Origin: an uncultured Prevotella sp.
GTDB taxonomy: Bacteria > Bacteroidota > Bacteroidia > Bacteroidales > Bacteroidaceae
Length of the DNA: 41,678 nucleotides
NCBI GenBank assembly: GCA_900544825.1
Contig: UQWP01000026.1
Span: 1-41,678 of the forward strand
Direction: 5' to 3'
The position numbers were made by a program, and so were the translations under genes. The notes beneath the pieces were generated by a model. The model saw only the letters and a list, made by a program, of their open reading frames with translations, was not told where the DNA came from and did not search any database. Shown piece after piece: positions 26,140 to 34,312 of the stretch; within the stretch, counting starts at the first letter, position 1, and each line of letters begins with the position of its first letter.

Positions 26140-27642
26140 ATGGATTCAGAGTTCGAAAACAAACCACAGAGTCAATCGTCTGAGAGCGAGAACACCCGAG
26201 AGGGCTTCAACGCAGGCGGTTATCAGAAGAGTTATCGTAGTGTAGGTCGCACACAGCGTCCACGTATTAACAGTCATCGCCCATCATTCAACAGCGATAG
26301 AAGTAGTAGTAGCAGCGAGGGTGGTTTCCGTCCAGAAGGCTTCGGAGCTGGCTTGCAGAGCAGCTCTACCAGCTCTAGCAGCGAGCGTCCACAGCGCAGC
26401 AGCTATGGTAGCAGCCGTGGCAGCTATGGCAGCCGTCCACAGCAGGGTGGCTACAACAGCCGTGGTGGCTATAACAGCAACCGTGGTGGAGGCTATGGTC
26501 GTCCTCAGCAGGGTGGCTACAACAGCCGTCCACAGCAGGGTGGCTACAATAGTCGTCCTCGTTTTAATAATAACGCAGAAGGTGACGATCAGCATCCATC
26601 AACTGGTGGCTATCAGCCACGTCAGCAGGGTGGTTACAATGGTCGTCCACAGCAGGGTGGCTATGGCAGCCGTCCTCAGCATGGCGGTTACAACAGCCGT
26701 CCTCAGCATGGTGGATACAACAGCAACCGTGGTGGTGGTTATGGCCGTCCTCAGCAGGGTGGTTACAATAGCAACCGTGGTGGCGGCTATGGTCGTCCAC
26801 AGGGTGGTGGCTATGGCAACAACCGTGGTGGTGGCTTCCGTCAGCACACTCCAGGATACGATCCAAATGCTAAGTATAGCATGAAGAAGCGTATTGAATA
26901 CAAGGAGGAGAATATCGACCCAACAGAGCCATTGCGCTTGAACAAGTTCCTTGCCAATGCTGGTGTATGCTCTCGCCGTGAGGCTGATGAGTTCATCCAG
27001 GCTGGTCTGGTAACTGTCAATGGTCAGGTAGTTACCGAGTTGGGTACCAAGATTCTTCGCACCGACGAGGTGAAGTTCCATGATGCTGTAGTATCTTTGG
27101 AGAAGAAGGTATATGTATTGCTCAACAAGCCAAAGGATTACGTGACAACCAGCGACGATCCTCAGCAGCGCAAGACTGTGATGGACCTCGTTAAGGATGT
27201 ATGCCCTGAGCGTATCTATCCTGTAGGTCGTCTCGACCGTAACACAACAGGTGTACTCCTGTTGACCAACGATGGTGACCTGGCTTCTAAGTTGACTCAT
27301 CCTAAGTTCTTGAAGAAGAAGGTATATCACGTACACCTCGACAAGAACCTCACTGCTCACGATATGCAGCAGATCAGCGAGGGTATCACTTTGGAAGATG
27401 GCGAGATCAAGGCAGATGCAGTAGCTTATGCTGACGATCGCGACAAGTCACAGGTAGGTATCGAGATTCACAGCGGCAAGAACCGTATCGTTCGCCGTAT
27501 CTTCGAGAGCCTCGGCTATCGTGTAACCAAGCTCGACCGTGTTCAGTTTGCAGGTTTGACCAAGAAGAATCTCCGTCGCGGTGACTGGCGCTTCCTGACA
27601 GAGAAGGAAGTAGATATGCTCCGCATGGGTGCTTTTGAATAA
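26140..27642 (+). CDS. rluB: RluB-family 23S rRNA pseudouridine synthase with long low-complexity N-terminus
   Basis: A 500-residue fusion of two unlike parts. Residues 1 to about 250 are low-complexity, rich in Gly, Tyr, Asn, Ser, Arg, Gln and Pro, with repeats such as QGGYNSRP and NRGGGYGRPQ. From about 264 comes an S4 RNA-binding domain (LRLNKFLANAGVCSRREADE) and then the RsuA/RluB catalytic domain with the active Asp366 in GRLDRNTTG and the LTNDGDLASKLTHP motif. The enzyme should make a pseudouridine in 23S rRNA (RluB position by family). Unlike E. coli RluB, the extra basic, RGG-like region is at the N-terminus and is as long as the enzyme itself. Confidence 0.88.
   Translation: MDSEFENKPQSQSSESENTREGFNAGGYQKSYRSVGRTQRPRINSHRPSFNSDRSSSSSEGGFRPEGFGAGLQSSSTSSSSERPQRSSYGSSRGSYGSRPQQGGYNSRGGYNSNRGGGYGRPQQGGYNSRPQQGGYNSRPRFNNNAEGDDQHPSTGGYQPRQQGGYNGRPQQGGYGSRPQHGGYNSRPQHGGYNSNRGGGYGRPQQGGYNSNRGGGYGRPQGGGYGNNRGGGFRQHTPGYDPNAKYSMKKRIEYKEENIDPTEPLRLNKFLANAGVCSRREADEFIQAGLVTVNGQVVTELGTKILRTDEVKFHDAVVSLEKKVYVLLNKPKDYVTTSDDPQQRKTVMDLVKDVCPERIYPVGRLDRNTTGVLLLTNDGDLASKLTHPKFLKKKVYHVHLDKNLTAHDMQQISEGITLEDGEIKADAVAYADDRDKSQVGIEIHSGKNRIVRRIFESLGYRVTKLDRVQFAGLTKKNLRRGDWRFLTEKEVDMLRMGAFE
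26415..26850 (+). repeat. Imperfect coding repeats (GGYNSRPQQ type)
   Basis: Inside the pseudouridine synthase gene, blocks encoding QGGYNSRP, GGYNSNRGGGYGRPQ and close variants recur about ten times with drifting codon use (for example CAGCAGGGTGGCTACAAC and CAGCATGGCGGTTACAAC). The units are in frame throughout and vary in length, so slippage or recombination could change the domain length between strains. Confidence 0.85.
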
Positions 27643-27664
27643 GGATAATAAGATATAATAAGAA

Positions 27665-27692
27665 AGGAGACTATCTGTTTAGTCTCCTTTTT
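27665..27692 (+). terminator. Terminator between rluB-like gene and asnS
   Basis: AGGAGACTA pairs with TAGTCTCCT around a 6-base loop and is followed by TTTTT. It ends 16 bases before the asnS start, so asnS must use a promoter overlapping this element or partial read-through; no TAnnTTTG box was seen for it. Confidence 0.85.
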
Positions 27693-27708
27693 AACCTATT
27701 AATTAACA

Positions 27709-29136
27709 ATGGAAAAAGTAAAAAGAACTAAAGTCGTTGACTTGCTCAAGAGCACTGCCTACGACTCAATCGTGAATGTTAAGGGATGGGTTCGTACCCA
27801 TCGTAGTAGCAAAGCAGTCGATTTTATCGCTCTTAACGATGGTTCTACTATTAATAATATTCAGATAGTAGTCGACCCATCAAAGGTCGATGAGAATCAG
27901 CTCCGTCAGATTACCACTGGTGCCTGCATCAGCGTAGTAGGTACTTTGGTAGAGAGCCAGGGCGCTGGTCAGAGCGTTGAGATCCAGTGCGAAAGCATCG
28001 AGATCTACGGTCTCTGCGGCAGCGACTATCCAATGCAGAAGAAGGGACAGAGCTTCGAGTACATGCGTCAGTATGCTCACCTCCGTCTCCGTACCAATAC
28101 CTTTGGTGCCGTGATGCGTATCCGCCACAACATGGCGATGGCTATCCACACCTACTTCCACGAGCATGGATATTTCTATTTCAATACTCCTCTCATCACT
28201 GCCAGCGACTGTGAGGGTGCAGGTCAGATGTTCCAGGTAACAACCAAGAACCTCTACAACCTGAAGAAGACTGAGGATGGCAAGATTGACTACTCTGATG
28301 ATTTCTTCGGCAAGCAGACTTCATTGACTGTTTCTGGTCAGTTGGAGGGTGAGCTGGGTGCCACAGCACTTGGTGCTATCTATACCTTCGGTCCTACCTT
28401 CCGTGCAGAGAACAGTAACACTCCTCGCCACCTGGCTGAGTTCTGGATGGTTGAGCCAGAGGTTGCTTTCCTGGATGTGGACGGTTTGATGGAGTTGGAG
28501 GAAGACTTCATCAAGTATTGTATCCGTTGGGCTCTCGAGCACTGCAAGGACGACCTTGCTTTCTTGAACAAGATGATCGACAAGGGCTTGCTCGCTCGTC
28601 TGGAGGGCGTATTGAATTCAGACTTCGTTCATCTTCCATATACAGAGGGTATCCGCATCCTGCAGGAGGCTATCGCCAACGGCAAGAAGTTTGAGTTCCC
28701 ATGTGAGTGGGGTGATGACCTGGCTTCTGAGCACGAGCGCTTCCTCGTTGAGGAGCACTTCAAGCGCCCTGTCATCATGACCAACTATCCAAAGGCTATC
28801 AAGGCATTCTATATGAAGATAGACGAGGAGGAGAGCGGCTTCGGTGGCAAGAGCGGTCAGACCGTTCAGGGTACCGATGTACTGTTCCCACAGATTGGTG
28901 AGATTATCGGTGGTTCTGTCCGTGAGGAGAGCTATGATAAGCTGATGGGTGAGATTGAGGCTCGCAACATCCCTATGAAGGATATGAACTGGTATCTCGA
29001 TACCCGTAAGTATGGTTCATGCCCACACGCTGGTTTCGGTCTCGGTTTCGAGCGTCTGATTCTCTTTGTAACCGGTATGCAGAACATCCGCGACGTGATT
29101 CCTTTCCCACGTACACCAAAGAATGCAGAGTTCTAA
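27709..29136 (+). CDS. asnS: Asparaginyl-tRNA synthetase
   Basis: Class IIb synthetase charging tRNA-Asn. The 475-residue protein has an N-terminal OB-fold anticodon domain (VKGWVRTHRSSKAVDFIALN), class II motif 2 (TFRAENSNTPRHLAEFWMVE) and motif 3 in the C-terminus (GFGLGFERL). The length fits bacterial AsnRS. The Asn-specific pattern of the catalytic core separates it from AspRS. It lies behind a terminator and before another tRNA synthetase, trpS. Confidence 0.95.
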   Translation: MEKVKRTKVVDLLKSTAYDSIVNVKGWVRTHRSSKAVDFIALNDGSTINNIQIVVDPSKVDENQLRQITTGACISVVGTLVESQGAGQSVEIQCESIEIYGLCGSDYPMQKKGQSFEYMRQYAHLRLRTNTFGAVMRIRHNMAMAIHTYFHEHGYFYFNTPLITASDCEGAGQMFQVTTKNLYNLKKTEDGKIDYSDDFFGKQTSLTVSGQLEGELGATALGAIYTFGPTFRAENSNTPRHLAEFWMVEPEVAFLDVDGLMELEEDFIKYCIRWALEHCKDDLAFLNKMIDKGLLARLEGVLNSDFVHLPYTEGIRILQEAIANGKKFEFPCEWGDDLASEHERFLVEEHFKRPVIMTNYPKAIKAFYMKIDEEESGFGGKSGQTVQGTDVLFPQIGEIIGGSVREESYDKLMGEIEARNIPMKDMNWYLDTRKYGSCPHAGFGLGFERLILFVTGMQNIRDVIPFPRTPKNAEF

Positions 29137-29171
29137 TCTTCGTTACTATCAACGAAAACAGAATATTGAAT

Positions 29172-29204
29172 AAGCGAGGCTTCTTTCTGAAGTCTCGCTT
29201 TTAT
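29172..29204 (+). terminator. asnS terminator
   Basis: AAGCGAG (29172-29178) pairs with CTCGCTT (29194-29200), with an inner CTTC/GAAG stem, followed by TTTTA. Confidence 0.85.
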
Positions 29205-29292
29205 TTTGTCAGCTAGGCTCTTATTTTACCTGCTAAGCTCCGGGTTTTGCTTATTTTTACATCTTTTCTTCCTCATTCTCATTATTTTATTG

Positions 29293-29300
29293 TACCTTTG
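29293..29300 (+). promoter_or_regulatory. -7 box for trpS (TACCTTTG)
   Basis: TACCTTTG lies 28 bases before the trpS start, the same spacing and box as for purB. Confidence 0.7.
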
Positions 29301-29327
29301 CACCTAAAATAATAAAATCGTAAGAAA

Positions 29328-30413
29328 ATGGGAAAGATTATATTGACGGGCGACCGTCCAACAGGTAAACTTCACCTGGGTCACTACATCGGTTCCTTGC
29401 AGCGCCGAGTACAGCTTCAGAATGCTGGTGACTTTGACAGAATGTTCGTATTCATGGCAGACGTTCAGGCTTTGACAGATAACGCTGACAATCCTGAGAA
29501 GATTCGCCAAAACATTACAGAGGTAGCACTCGATTATCTTTCTGCGGGTCTCGATCCACAGAAGTGTACACTCTATATCCAGAGTATGATTCCTGAGTTG
29601 GCTGAGTTGACTACCTATTTGATGAACCTCATCTCTGTATCTCGTGTTCAGCGTAACCCAACCGTGAAGACTGAGATCAAGATGCGTAACTTCGAGGCAA
29701 ACATTCCTCTCGGTTTCTTCTGCTATCCTGTGAGCCAGGCTGCCGACATCACCGCTTTCAAGGCTACAACCGTGCCTGCCGGTGAGGACCAGGAGCCTAT
29801 GTTGGAGGTAACCCGCGAGTTGGTTCGCCGTTTCAACCAGACTTATGCGCCTGTATTGGTAGAGCCAGAGATCCTGCTTCCAGAGATTGCCTGCTGCCGT
29901 CGCCTTCCAGGAACCGATGGTAAGGAGAAGATGAGCAAGAGTCTCGGCAACTGCATCTATATGAGCGATGACGAGAAGACCGTCTGGAAGAAGGTGAAGA
30001 AGATGTCTAACGGTGAGCCACGTATGAGCATGGAAGAGCCGGGACATCTGGAGGGCAATGCTGTGTTCACCTATCTGGAGGCATTCTCTACTCCTGATGA
30101 CTTCGCTGAGTTCTGGCCAGAGTTCAAGACTCTGGACGAGTTGAAGGAGCAGTATGTGAAGGGTGGTATCGGTGATGGCACCTGCAAGAAGTTCCTGAAC
30201 AGCGTCATCAACAAGATGCTCGATCCTATCCGTGCCCGCCGTCATGAGTTTGAGCAGGATATTCCTGAGGTATTCAATATCCTGAAGAAGGGTAGCGAGG
30301 ATGCCCGCGAGTTTGCAGCCCAGACTATGGACGAGGTTCGCAAGGCTATGCGCATCGACTACTTCAGCGATGCTGCCTATATTGAGGAGCAGGCTGCGAA
30401 GTATAGAATTTAA
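29328..30413 (+). CDS. trpS: Tryptophanyl-tRNA synthetase
   Basis: Class Ic synthetase charging tRNA-Trp. The HIGH-type motif (KLHLGHY, 14-20) and KMSKS (201-205) are intact, and the N-terminus GDRPTGKLHLGHYIGSL is diagnostic. At 361 residues it is slightly longer than E. coli TrpRS (334), within the range of this phylum. The MATE gene starts 26 bases after its stop and may be co-transcribed. Confidence 0.96.
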   Translation: MGKIILTGDRPTGKLHLGHYIGSLQRRVQLQNAGDFDRMFVFMADVQALTDNADNPEKIRQNITEVALDYLSAGLDPQKCTLYIQSMIPELAELTTYLMNLISVSRVQRNPTVKTEIKMRNFEANIPLGFFCYPVSQAADITAFKATTVPAGEDQEPMLEVTRELVRRFNQTYAPVLVEPEILLPEIACCRRLPGTDGKEKMSKSLGNCIYMSDDEKTVWKKVKKMSNGEPRMSMEEPGHLEGNAVFTYLEAFSTPDDFAEFWPEFKTLDELKEQYVKGGIGDGTCKKFLNSVINKMLDPIRARRHEFEQDIPEVFNILKKGSEDAREFAAQTMDEVRKAMRIDYFSDAAYIEEQAAKYRI

Positions 30414-30439
30414 TACTTGTCACTTAAACACTGGAATAA

Positions 30440-31726
30440 GTGAATAAACGAATATTGCAATTAGCGGTACCGTCGATAATATCCAATATCACGGTACCGC
30501 TTTTGGGTTTGGTGGATGTCGCCATCGTCGGTCATATCGGCGATGCGGCTTATATCGGAGCCATTGCCGTGGGCTCGATGCTCTTTAATGTCATCTACTG
30601 GCTGTTCGGCTTCCTGCGGATGGGAACCAGCGGAATGACTTCGCAGGCTTTGGGCAGGAGAGACTTTGCTGAGGTGGTGAGACTCCTGATTCGTTCCCTG
30701 GGTATTGGCGTGGGGATAGGACTCCTGTTCTTTATCCTTCAGAGATGGCTCATCGGATGCGGACTGTGGGCGATGTCGCCGGAAGCGGATGTCGTGGAAC
30801 TGGCTCGCAGATACTGCTATGTCTGTATCTGGGGAGCCCCTGCCGTGCTCGGACTCTATGGATTCACGGGCTGGTATATCGGTATGCAGAACACACGCAT
30901 TCCGATGGTGGTGTCGCTCTCTCAGAATGTGGTGAACATCGTTGCCTCTCTGGTGCTCGTCTTCGTCTGCAGGATGACGGTAGAGGGCGTGGCACTTGGT
31001 ACGGTCATCGCCCAATGGTGGGGATTCCTGATGGCTTGCGTGCTCTATCGGCTCTACTATCGCCGGTTGGGCAAGTATGATTATCGCCGGCATCTCTTTG
31101 ATTCCGAACCGCTGAAGCGATTCTTCTCCCTGAACAGAGACATCTTTCTCCGTACCGTATGTCTGGTGGCTGTAAACCTCTTCTTTACGGCAGCCGGTTC
31201 CAGGGAGAGTACGCTGGTGCTGGCAGTGAATACCCTACTGATGACGCTCTTTACCATCTTCTCTTATTTCATGGATGGTTTTGCGTATGCGGCAGAGGCG
31301 TTGAGCGGCAAGTATTATGGAGCCGGGAACAGGGAGGCGTTCCGGGAAGTGGTGAAGCGTACGATGGGCTTCGGCGTCGTGGTGGCGATTCTTTTCACCT
31401 TATTATATATAGTGGGTGGAGAAAACTTTCTTTCTTTGTTGACCAGCGACAGACAGGTGGTGGCGGCTGCAGGAGCATATCTGGGATGGGCGGTGCTCAT
31501 TCCGCTGGCAGGTATGTCGGCATTTGTCTTCGATGGCATCTTTGTGGGCATCACCCAGTCGAAGTCTATGCTTTGTTCCACCGCTGTAGCTTCTGCTTCA
31601 TTCTTCGGAATGTATTTCGCCCTTCATCCTTTGTTGGGCAATCACGCCCTGTGGCTTGCCTTTATTCTCTACCTCGTTTTGAGGGGTATCGTATTATTCG
31701 TCATTTACCGTAGAAAACTGCGGTAA
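30440..31726 (+). CDS. MATE-family multidrug/toxin efflux transporter
   Basis: A 428-residue inner-membrane protein with about 12 hydrophobic segments. The N-terminus (LAVPSIISNITVPLLGLVDVAIVGHIG) and the internal pattern GTSGMTSQALGRRD are typical of the DinF branch of MATE exporters, which use a Na+ or H+ gradient to export cationic compounds. The start is a GTG at 30440; no ATG in frame would give the family N-terminus. The second half repeats the fold (ALSGKYYGAGNREAFREVV). Confidence 0.9.
   Translation: MNKRILQLAVPSIISNITVPLLGLVDVAIVGHIGDAAYIGAIAVGSMLFNVIYWLFGFLRMGTSGMTSQALGRRDFAEVVRLLIRSLGIGVGIGLLFFILQRWLIGCGLWAMSPEADVVELARRYCYVCIWGAPAVLGLYGFTGWYIGMQNTRIPMVVSLSQNVVNIVASLVLVFVCRMTVEGVALGTVIAQWWGFLMACVLYRLYYRRLGKYDYRRHLFDSEPLKRFFSLNRDIFLRTVCLVAVNLFFTAAGSRESTLVLAVNTLLMTLFTIFSYFMDGFAYAAEALSGKYYGAGNREAFREVVKRTMGFGVVVAILFTLLYIVGGENFLSLLTSDRQVVAAAGAYLGWAVLIPLAGMSAFVFDGIFVGITQSKSMLCSTAVASASFFGMYFALHPLLGNHALWLAFILYLVLRGIVLFVIYRRKLR
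30464..30500 (+). repeat. Strong hairpin within the first codons of the MATE gene
   Basis: GCGGTACCGT (30464-30473) and ACGGTACCGC (30491-30500) are perfect inverse arms. An inner GATA/TATC pairing after a one-base bulge lengthens the stem to about 14 bp. It starts 24 bases into the coding region. Both arms include GTACCG, the codons for Val-Pro in two conserved places, so part of the symmetry follows from the protein. Confidence 0.7.
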
Positions 31727-31789
31727 ATAGCGAATAGTGTTTTAATAGAATATAATAATAGAAATAACGCACATTCTTCCCGAAAAATT

Positions 31790-31813
31790 GCACACTTGAA
31801 ATATGGTGTGCGC
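31790..31813 (+). terminator. Hairpin in the MATE-kor gap
   Basis: GCACAC and GTGTGC pair around a 10-base loop, followed by GCATTTTATGG. It lies about 65 bases after the MATE stop. The T-run is short, so termination is likely but not certain. Confidence 0.45.
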
Positions 31814-31884
31814 ATTTTATGGAAAAACTACATTAATTTAGTTTAAAACTTACGCTTTTATTTTTTTTCTTAGCATAATTTTCG

Positions 31885-31892
31885 TACTTTCG
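31885..31892 (+). promoter_or_regulatory. Weak -7 box (TACTTTCG) for the TPR-kor operon
   Basis: TACTTTCG differs from TAnnTTTG at one position and lies 32 bases before the small TPR gene in a very AT-rich region (TTTTATTTTTTTTC upstream). It is the best candidate promoter for the five-gene operon. Confidence 0.4.
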
Positions 31893-31923
31893 CAGAATAA
31901 AATTAAAAAATATATTGAGTAAA

Positions 31924-32103
31924 ATGACAGCAGAAGAGTATTATCAGGAAGGAAATGCCTGGCGAAAGCAAGGCGACTTCAAGCGTGCCCTCGACAGCTA
32001 TATGGAGGCGATAGCTCTCGATCCCGAGAGTCCTGCCGTGGCAGCCAAGGAGATGCTGGATGATATCATGAGCTTTTATTGCAAAGACTACTACAATCCA
32101 TAG
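31924..32103 (+). CDS. Small TPR-like protein
   Basis: A 59-residue protein that is little more than one tetratricopeptide unit: AEEYYQEGNAWRKQGDFKRALDSYMEAIALDPES, then a short helix and CKDYYNP. The ATG at 31924 is preferred over a TTG at 31915. It precedes the oxidoreductase genes by 77 bases and probably belongs to their transcript; small TPR proteins in this position are familiar from other Bacteroidota genomes. It may be a scaffold or adaptor for the complex, but that is inference. Confidence 0.75.
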   Translation: MTAEEYYQEGNAWRKQGDFKRALDSYMEAIALDPESPAVAAKEMLDDIMSFYCKDYYNP

Positions 32104-32180
32104 CAATCTGTTGTGGACAGCAGCAGTTTTGGTTACTCTAGTGAAGAATGATAATGTAAGAAAAAGAAAATATATAGAAT

Positions 32181-32411
32181 ATGAGCAAAATTAAAGGGGC
32201 CATTGTGGTCGATACGGAGCGTTGCAAAGGATGCGCACTCTGTGTAGAAGCTTGTCCTCAAGATGTCATCGCATTGGCTCTGAAGAAGGTCAATGTGCAT
32301 GGCTATCGCTATGTTGAGGCTGTCAATGCCGATGCGTGTGTGGGGTGTACCTCGTGCGCCATCGTCTGCCCTGACGGCTGCATCACTGTTTATCGTAAGA
32401 AGGAGGACTAA
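32181..32411 (+). CDS. 2-oxoacid:ferredoxin oxidoreductase, ferredoxin-like subunit
   Basis: A 76-residue iron-sulfur subunit with two classical [4Fe-4S] motifs, CKGCALCVEACP and CVGCTSCAIVCP. In this enzyme family it passes electrons from the thiamine-diphosphate site to ferredoxin (KorD/VorD/PorD type). It is followed 3 bases later by the alpha subunit. Confidence 0.93.
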   Translation: MSKIKGAIVVDTERCKGCALCVEACPQDVIALALKKVNVHGYRYVEAVNADACVGCTSCAIVCPDGCITVYRKKED

Positions 32412-32414
32412 ACA

Positions 32415-33497
32415 ATGGCAAATCAAGAAGTAACATTAATGAAGGGCAATGAGGCGATAGCCCATGCCTGTATTAGATGTGGTGCGGATGGCTTCTTCGG
32501 CTATCCTATCACACCTCAGAGTGAGATTATAGAGACGCTGGCTCTGCTCAAGCCTTGGGAGACATCGGGTATGGTGGTTCTCCAGGCGGAGAGTGAGGTG
32601 GCGGCTATCAATATGGTTTATGGTGGCGCCGGCGCTGGCAAACGTGTGATTACCACTTCCTCAAGTCCTGGTGTGGCTTTGATGCAGGAGGGCATCTCCT
32701 ATATGGCGGGTGCTGAGATTCCGGGCGTTATCGTCAACGTGCAGCGTGGCGGTCCGGGACTGGGTACTATCCAGCCATCTCAGAGTGACTATTTCCAGGC
32801 TACCCGTGGTGGTGGTAACGGCGACTACAACGTCATCGTGCTGGCTCCTGCTTCTGTTCAGGAGATGGCTGACTTCGTGGATCTTGCCTTCAACCTCGCC
32901 TTCAAGTATCGCAATCCGGCGATGATTCTGAGCGATGGTGTGATTGGACAGATGATGGAGAAGGTGGTTCTGCCACCTATGAAACCTCGTCGTACCGAGG
33001 AGGAGATTGCCAAGGAGTGTCCTTGGGCTACCATCGGTCGTCCAAAGAGTCGCCCGGTCAACATCATGACCTCTTTGGAACTCAAGCCAGAGGTGATGGA
33101 GGCGCGTAACATCGCCCTTCAGGAGAAATATCAGAAGATTCGTGATACCGAAGTAAGATATGAGATGGAGCAGATGGAGGATGCCGACTATGTAATCGTA
33201 GCCTTCGGTAGTGCGGCACGTATCGCCGAGAAGAGCATCGAGAATGCCCGAGAGCAGGGCATCAAGGTGGGTCTCTTCCGTCCTATCACCCTCTGGCCTT
33301 TCCCTGAGAAGGAACTCCATGAGCTGGCAAAGACCAAGAAGGGCATTCTGGTTGTTGAGATCAATGCCGGTCAGATGGTTCAGGATGTGCGCCTGGCTGT
33401 GAATGGACAGGCTCCAGTAGAGCACTTCGGTCGCCTGGGCGGCATTGTGCCGGAGCCGGAGGAAATCGTTGAAGCATTAAAGAAGTTAATAAAATGA
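32415..33497 (+). CDS. korA: 2-oxoacid:ferredoxin oxidoreductase, alpha subunit (KorA/VorB type)
   Basis: A 360-residue subunit of the pyrimidine-binding kind: it starts with MKGNEAIAHACIRCGADGFFGYPITPQ in its first 35 residues, with the YPITPQSE substrate-site motif, and continues with GGPGLGTIQPSQSDYFQA. The enzyme interconverts a 2-oxoacid plus CoA with acyl-CoA, CO2 and reduced ferredoxin. The substrate is either 2-oxoglutarate or a branched-chain 2-oxoacid; databases use both names for this subfamily and the sequence alone does not decide. Its stop overlaps the beta-subunit start by 4 bases. Confidence 0.9.
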   Translation: MANQEVTLMKGNEAIAHACIRCGADGFFGYPITPQSEIIETLALLKPWETSGMVVLQAESEVAAINMVYGGAGAGKRVITTSSSPGVALMQEGISYMAGAEIPGVIVNVQRGGPGLGTIQPSQSDYFQATRGGGNGDYNVIVLAPASVQEMADFVDLAFNLAFKYRNPAMILSDGVIGQMMEKVVLPPMKPRRTEEEIAKECPWATIGRPKSRPVNIMTSLELKPEVMEARNIALQEKYQKIRDTEVRYEMEQMEDADYVIVAFGSAARIAEKSIENAREQGIKVGLFRPITLWPFPEKELHELAKTKKGILVVEINAGQMVQDVRLAVNGQAPVEHFGRLGGIVPEPEEIVEALKKLIK

Positions 33498-34258
33498 ATG
33501 ATATAATTTCACCAGAGAATCTGGTATATAAGAAGCCTACGCTGATGAACGATACCCCGATGCACTACTGCCCGGGCTGTTCGCATGGCGTAGTTCATAA
33601 GCTCGTTGCCGAGGTCATCGAGGAGATGGGCATGGAGGATAAGACGGTGGGCGTTTGTCCGGTGGGCTGCGCTGTCTTCGCTTACCGCTATTTGGATATC
33701 GACTGGCAGGAGGCTGCCCATGGCCGTGCTCCTGCTGTGGCTACGGGTATCAAGCGTCTGTGGCCAGACCGCCTCGTCTTCACCTATCAGGGTGATGGCG
33801 ACCTGGCGTGCATCGGTACCTGCGAGACCATCCACGCCCTGAACCGTGGCGAGCATATTGCCATCATCTTCATCAACAATGCCATCTATGGTATGACTGG
33901 TGGACAGATGGCTCCAACCACTTTGCTGGGTCAGAAGACCGCTACCTGTCCTTACGGACGAGAGGCTGATCTTCATGGTTATCCACTGAACATCACCGAA
34001 CTTGCCAGTCATCTGCAGGGCACCTGCTACGTAACCCGCCAGAGCGTGGAGACCGTGGCAAGCATCCGCAAGGCGAAGAAGGCAATCCGCAAGGCGTTCG
34101 AGGCAAGCATGCAGGGCAAGGGTTCCAGTCTGGTAGAGATCGTTTCTACCTGCAACAGTGGATGGAAGCTCTCACCTGTTGAGGCGAACAAGTGGATGGA
34201 AGAGAACATGTTTAAGCAGTATCCTAAGGGTGACCTGAAGGATACAACAAACATGTAA
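33494..34258 (+). CDS. korB: 2-oxoacid:ferredoxin oxidoreductase, beta subunit (thiamine diphosphate-binding)
   Basis: A 254-residue subunit that binds thiamine diphosphate and Mg2+ (GDGD at 100-103 and the NNAIYGMTGGQ segment) and probably one [4Fe-4S] cluster, with cysteines at C26 and C29 (CPGCSHG), C55/C59 and a further one in VSTCNSGW. It overlaps the alpha subunit by 4 bases. The gap to the gamma subunit carries four heptamer repeats that begin two bases after the stop. Confidence 0.92.
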   Translation: MNDIISPENLVYKKPTLMNDTPMHYCPGCSHGVVHKLVAEVIEEMGMEDKTVGVCPVGCAVFAYRYLDIDWQEAAHGRAPAVATGIKRLWPDRLVFTYQGDGDLACIGTCETIHALNRGEHIAIIFINNAIYGMTGGQMAPTTLLGQKTATCPYGREADLHGYPLNITELASHLQGTCYVTRQSVETVASIRKAKKAIRKAFEASMQGKGSSLVEIVSTCNSGWKLSPVEANKWMEENMFKQYPKGDLKDTTNM

Positions 34259-34259
34259 T

Positions 34260-34287
34260 GTTGAATGTTGAATGTTGAATGTTGAAT
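34260..34287 (+). repeat. Four tandem GTTGAAT heptamers
   Basis: GTTGAAT is repeated exactly four times in the 54-base gap between the beta and gamma subunit genes. Because seven is not a multiple of three and the repeat is non-coding, gain or loss of units would change the spacing, not the proteins. The last unit ends 25 bases before the gamma ATG. Confidence 0.9.
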
Positions 34288-34312
34288 TTGGCATTTGCAA
34301 AAGTTTAGAACA

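Noticed and set aside
26415..26850. CRISPR-like periodic repeats
   Set aside because: Units are imperfect, in frame and coding, with no unique spacers or cas genes.
26284..26884. Open frames in other phases over the repeat region of the rluB-like gene
   Set aside because: Repetitive Val/Thr/Ala or His/Cys-rich translations are frame-shifted or antisense readings of the GGYNSRPQ repeats.
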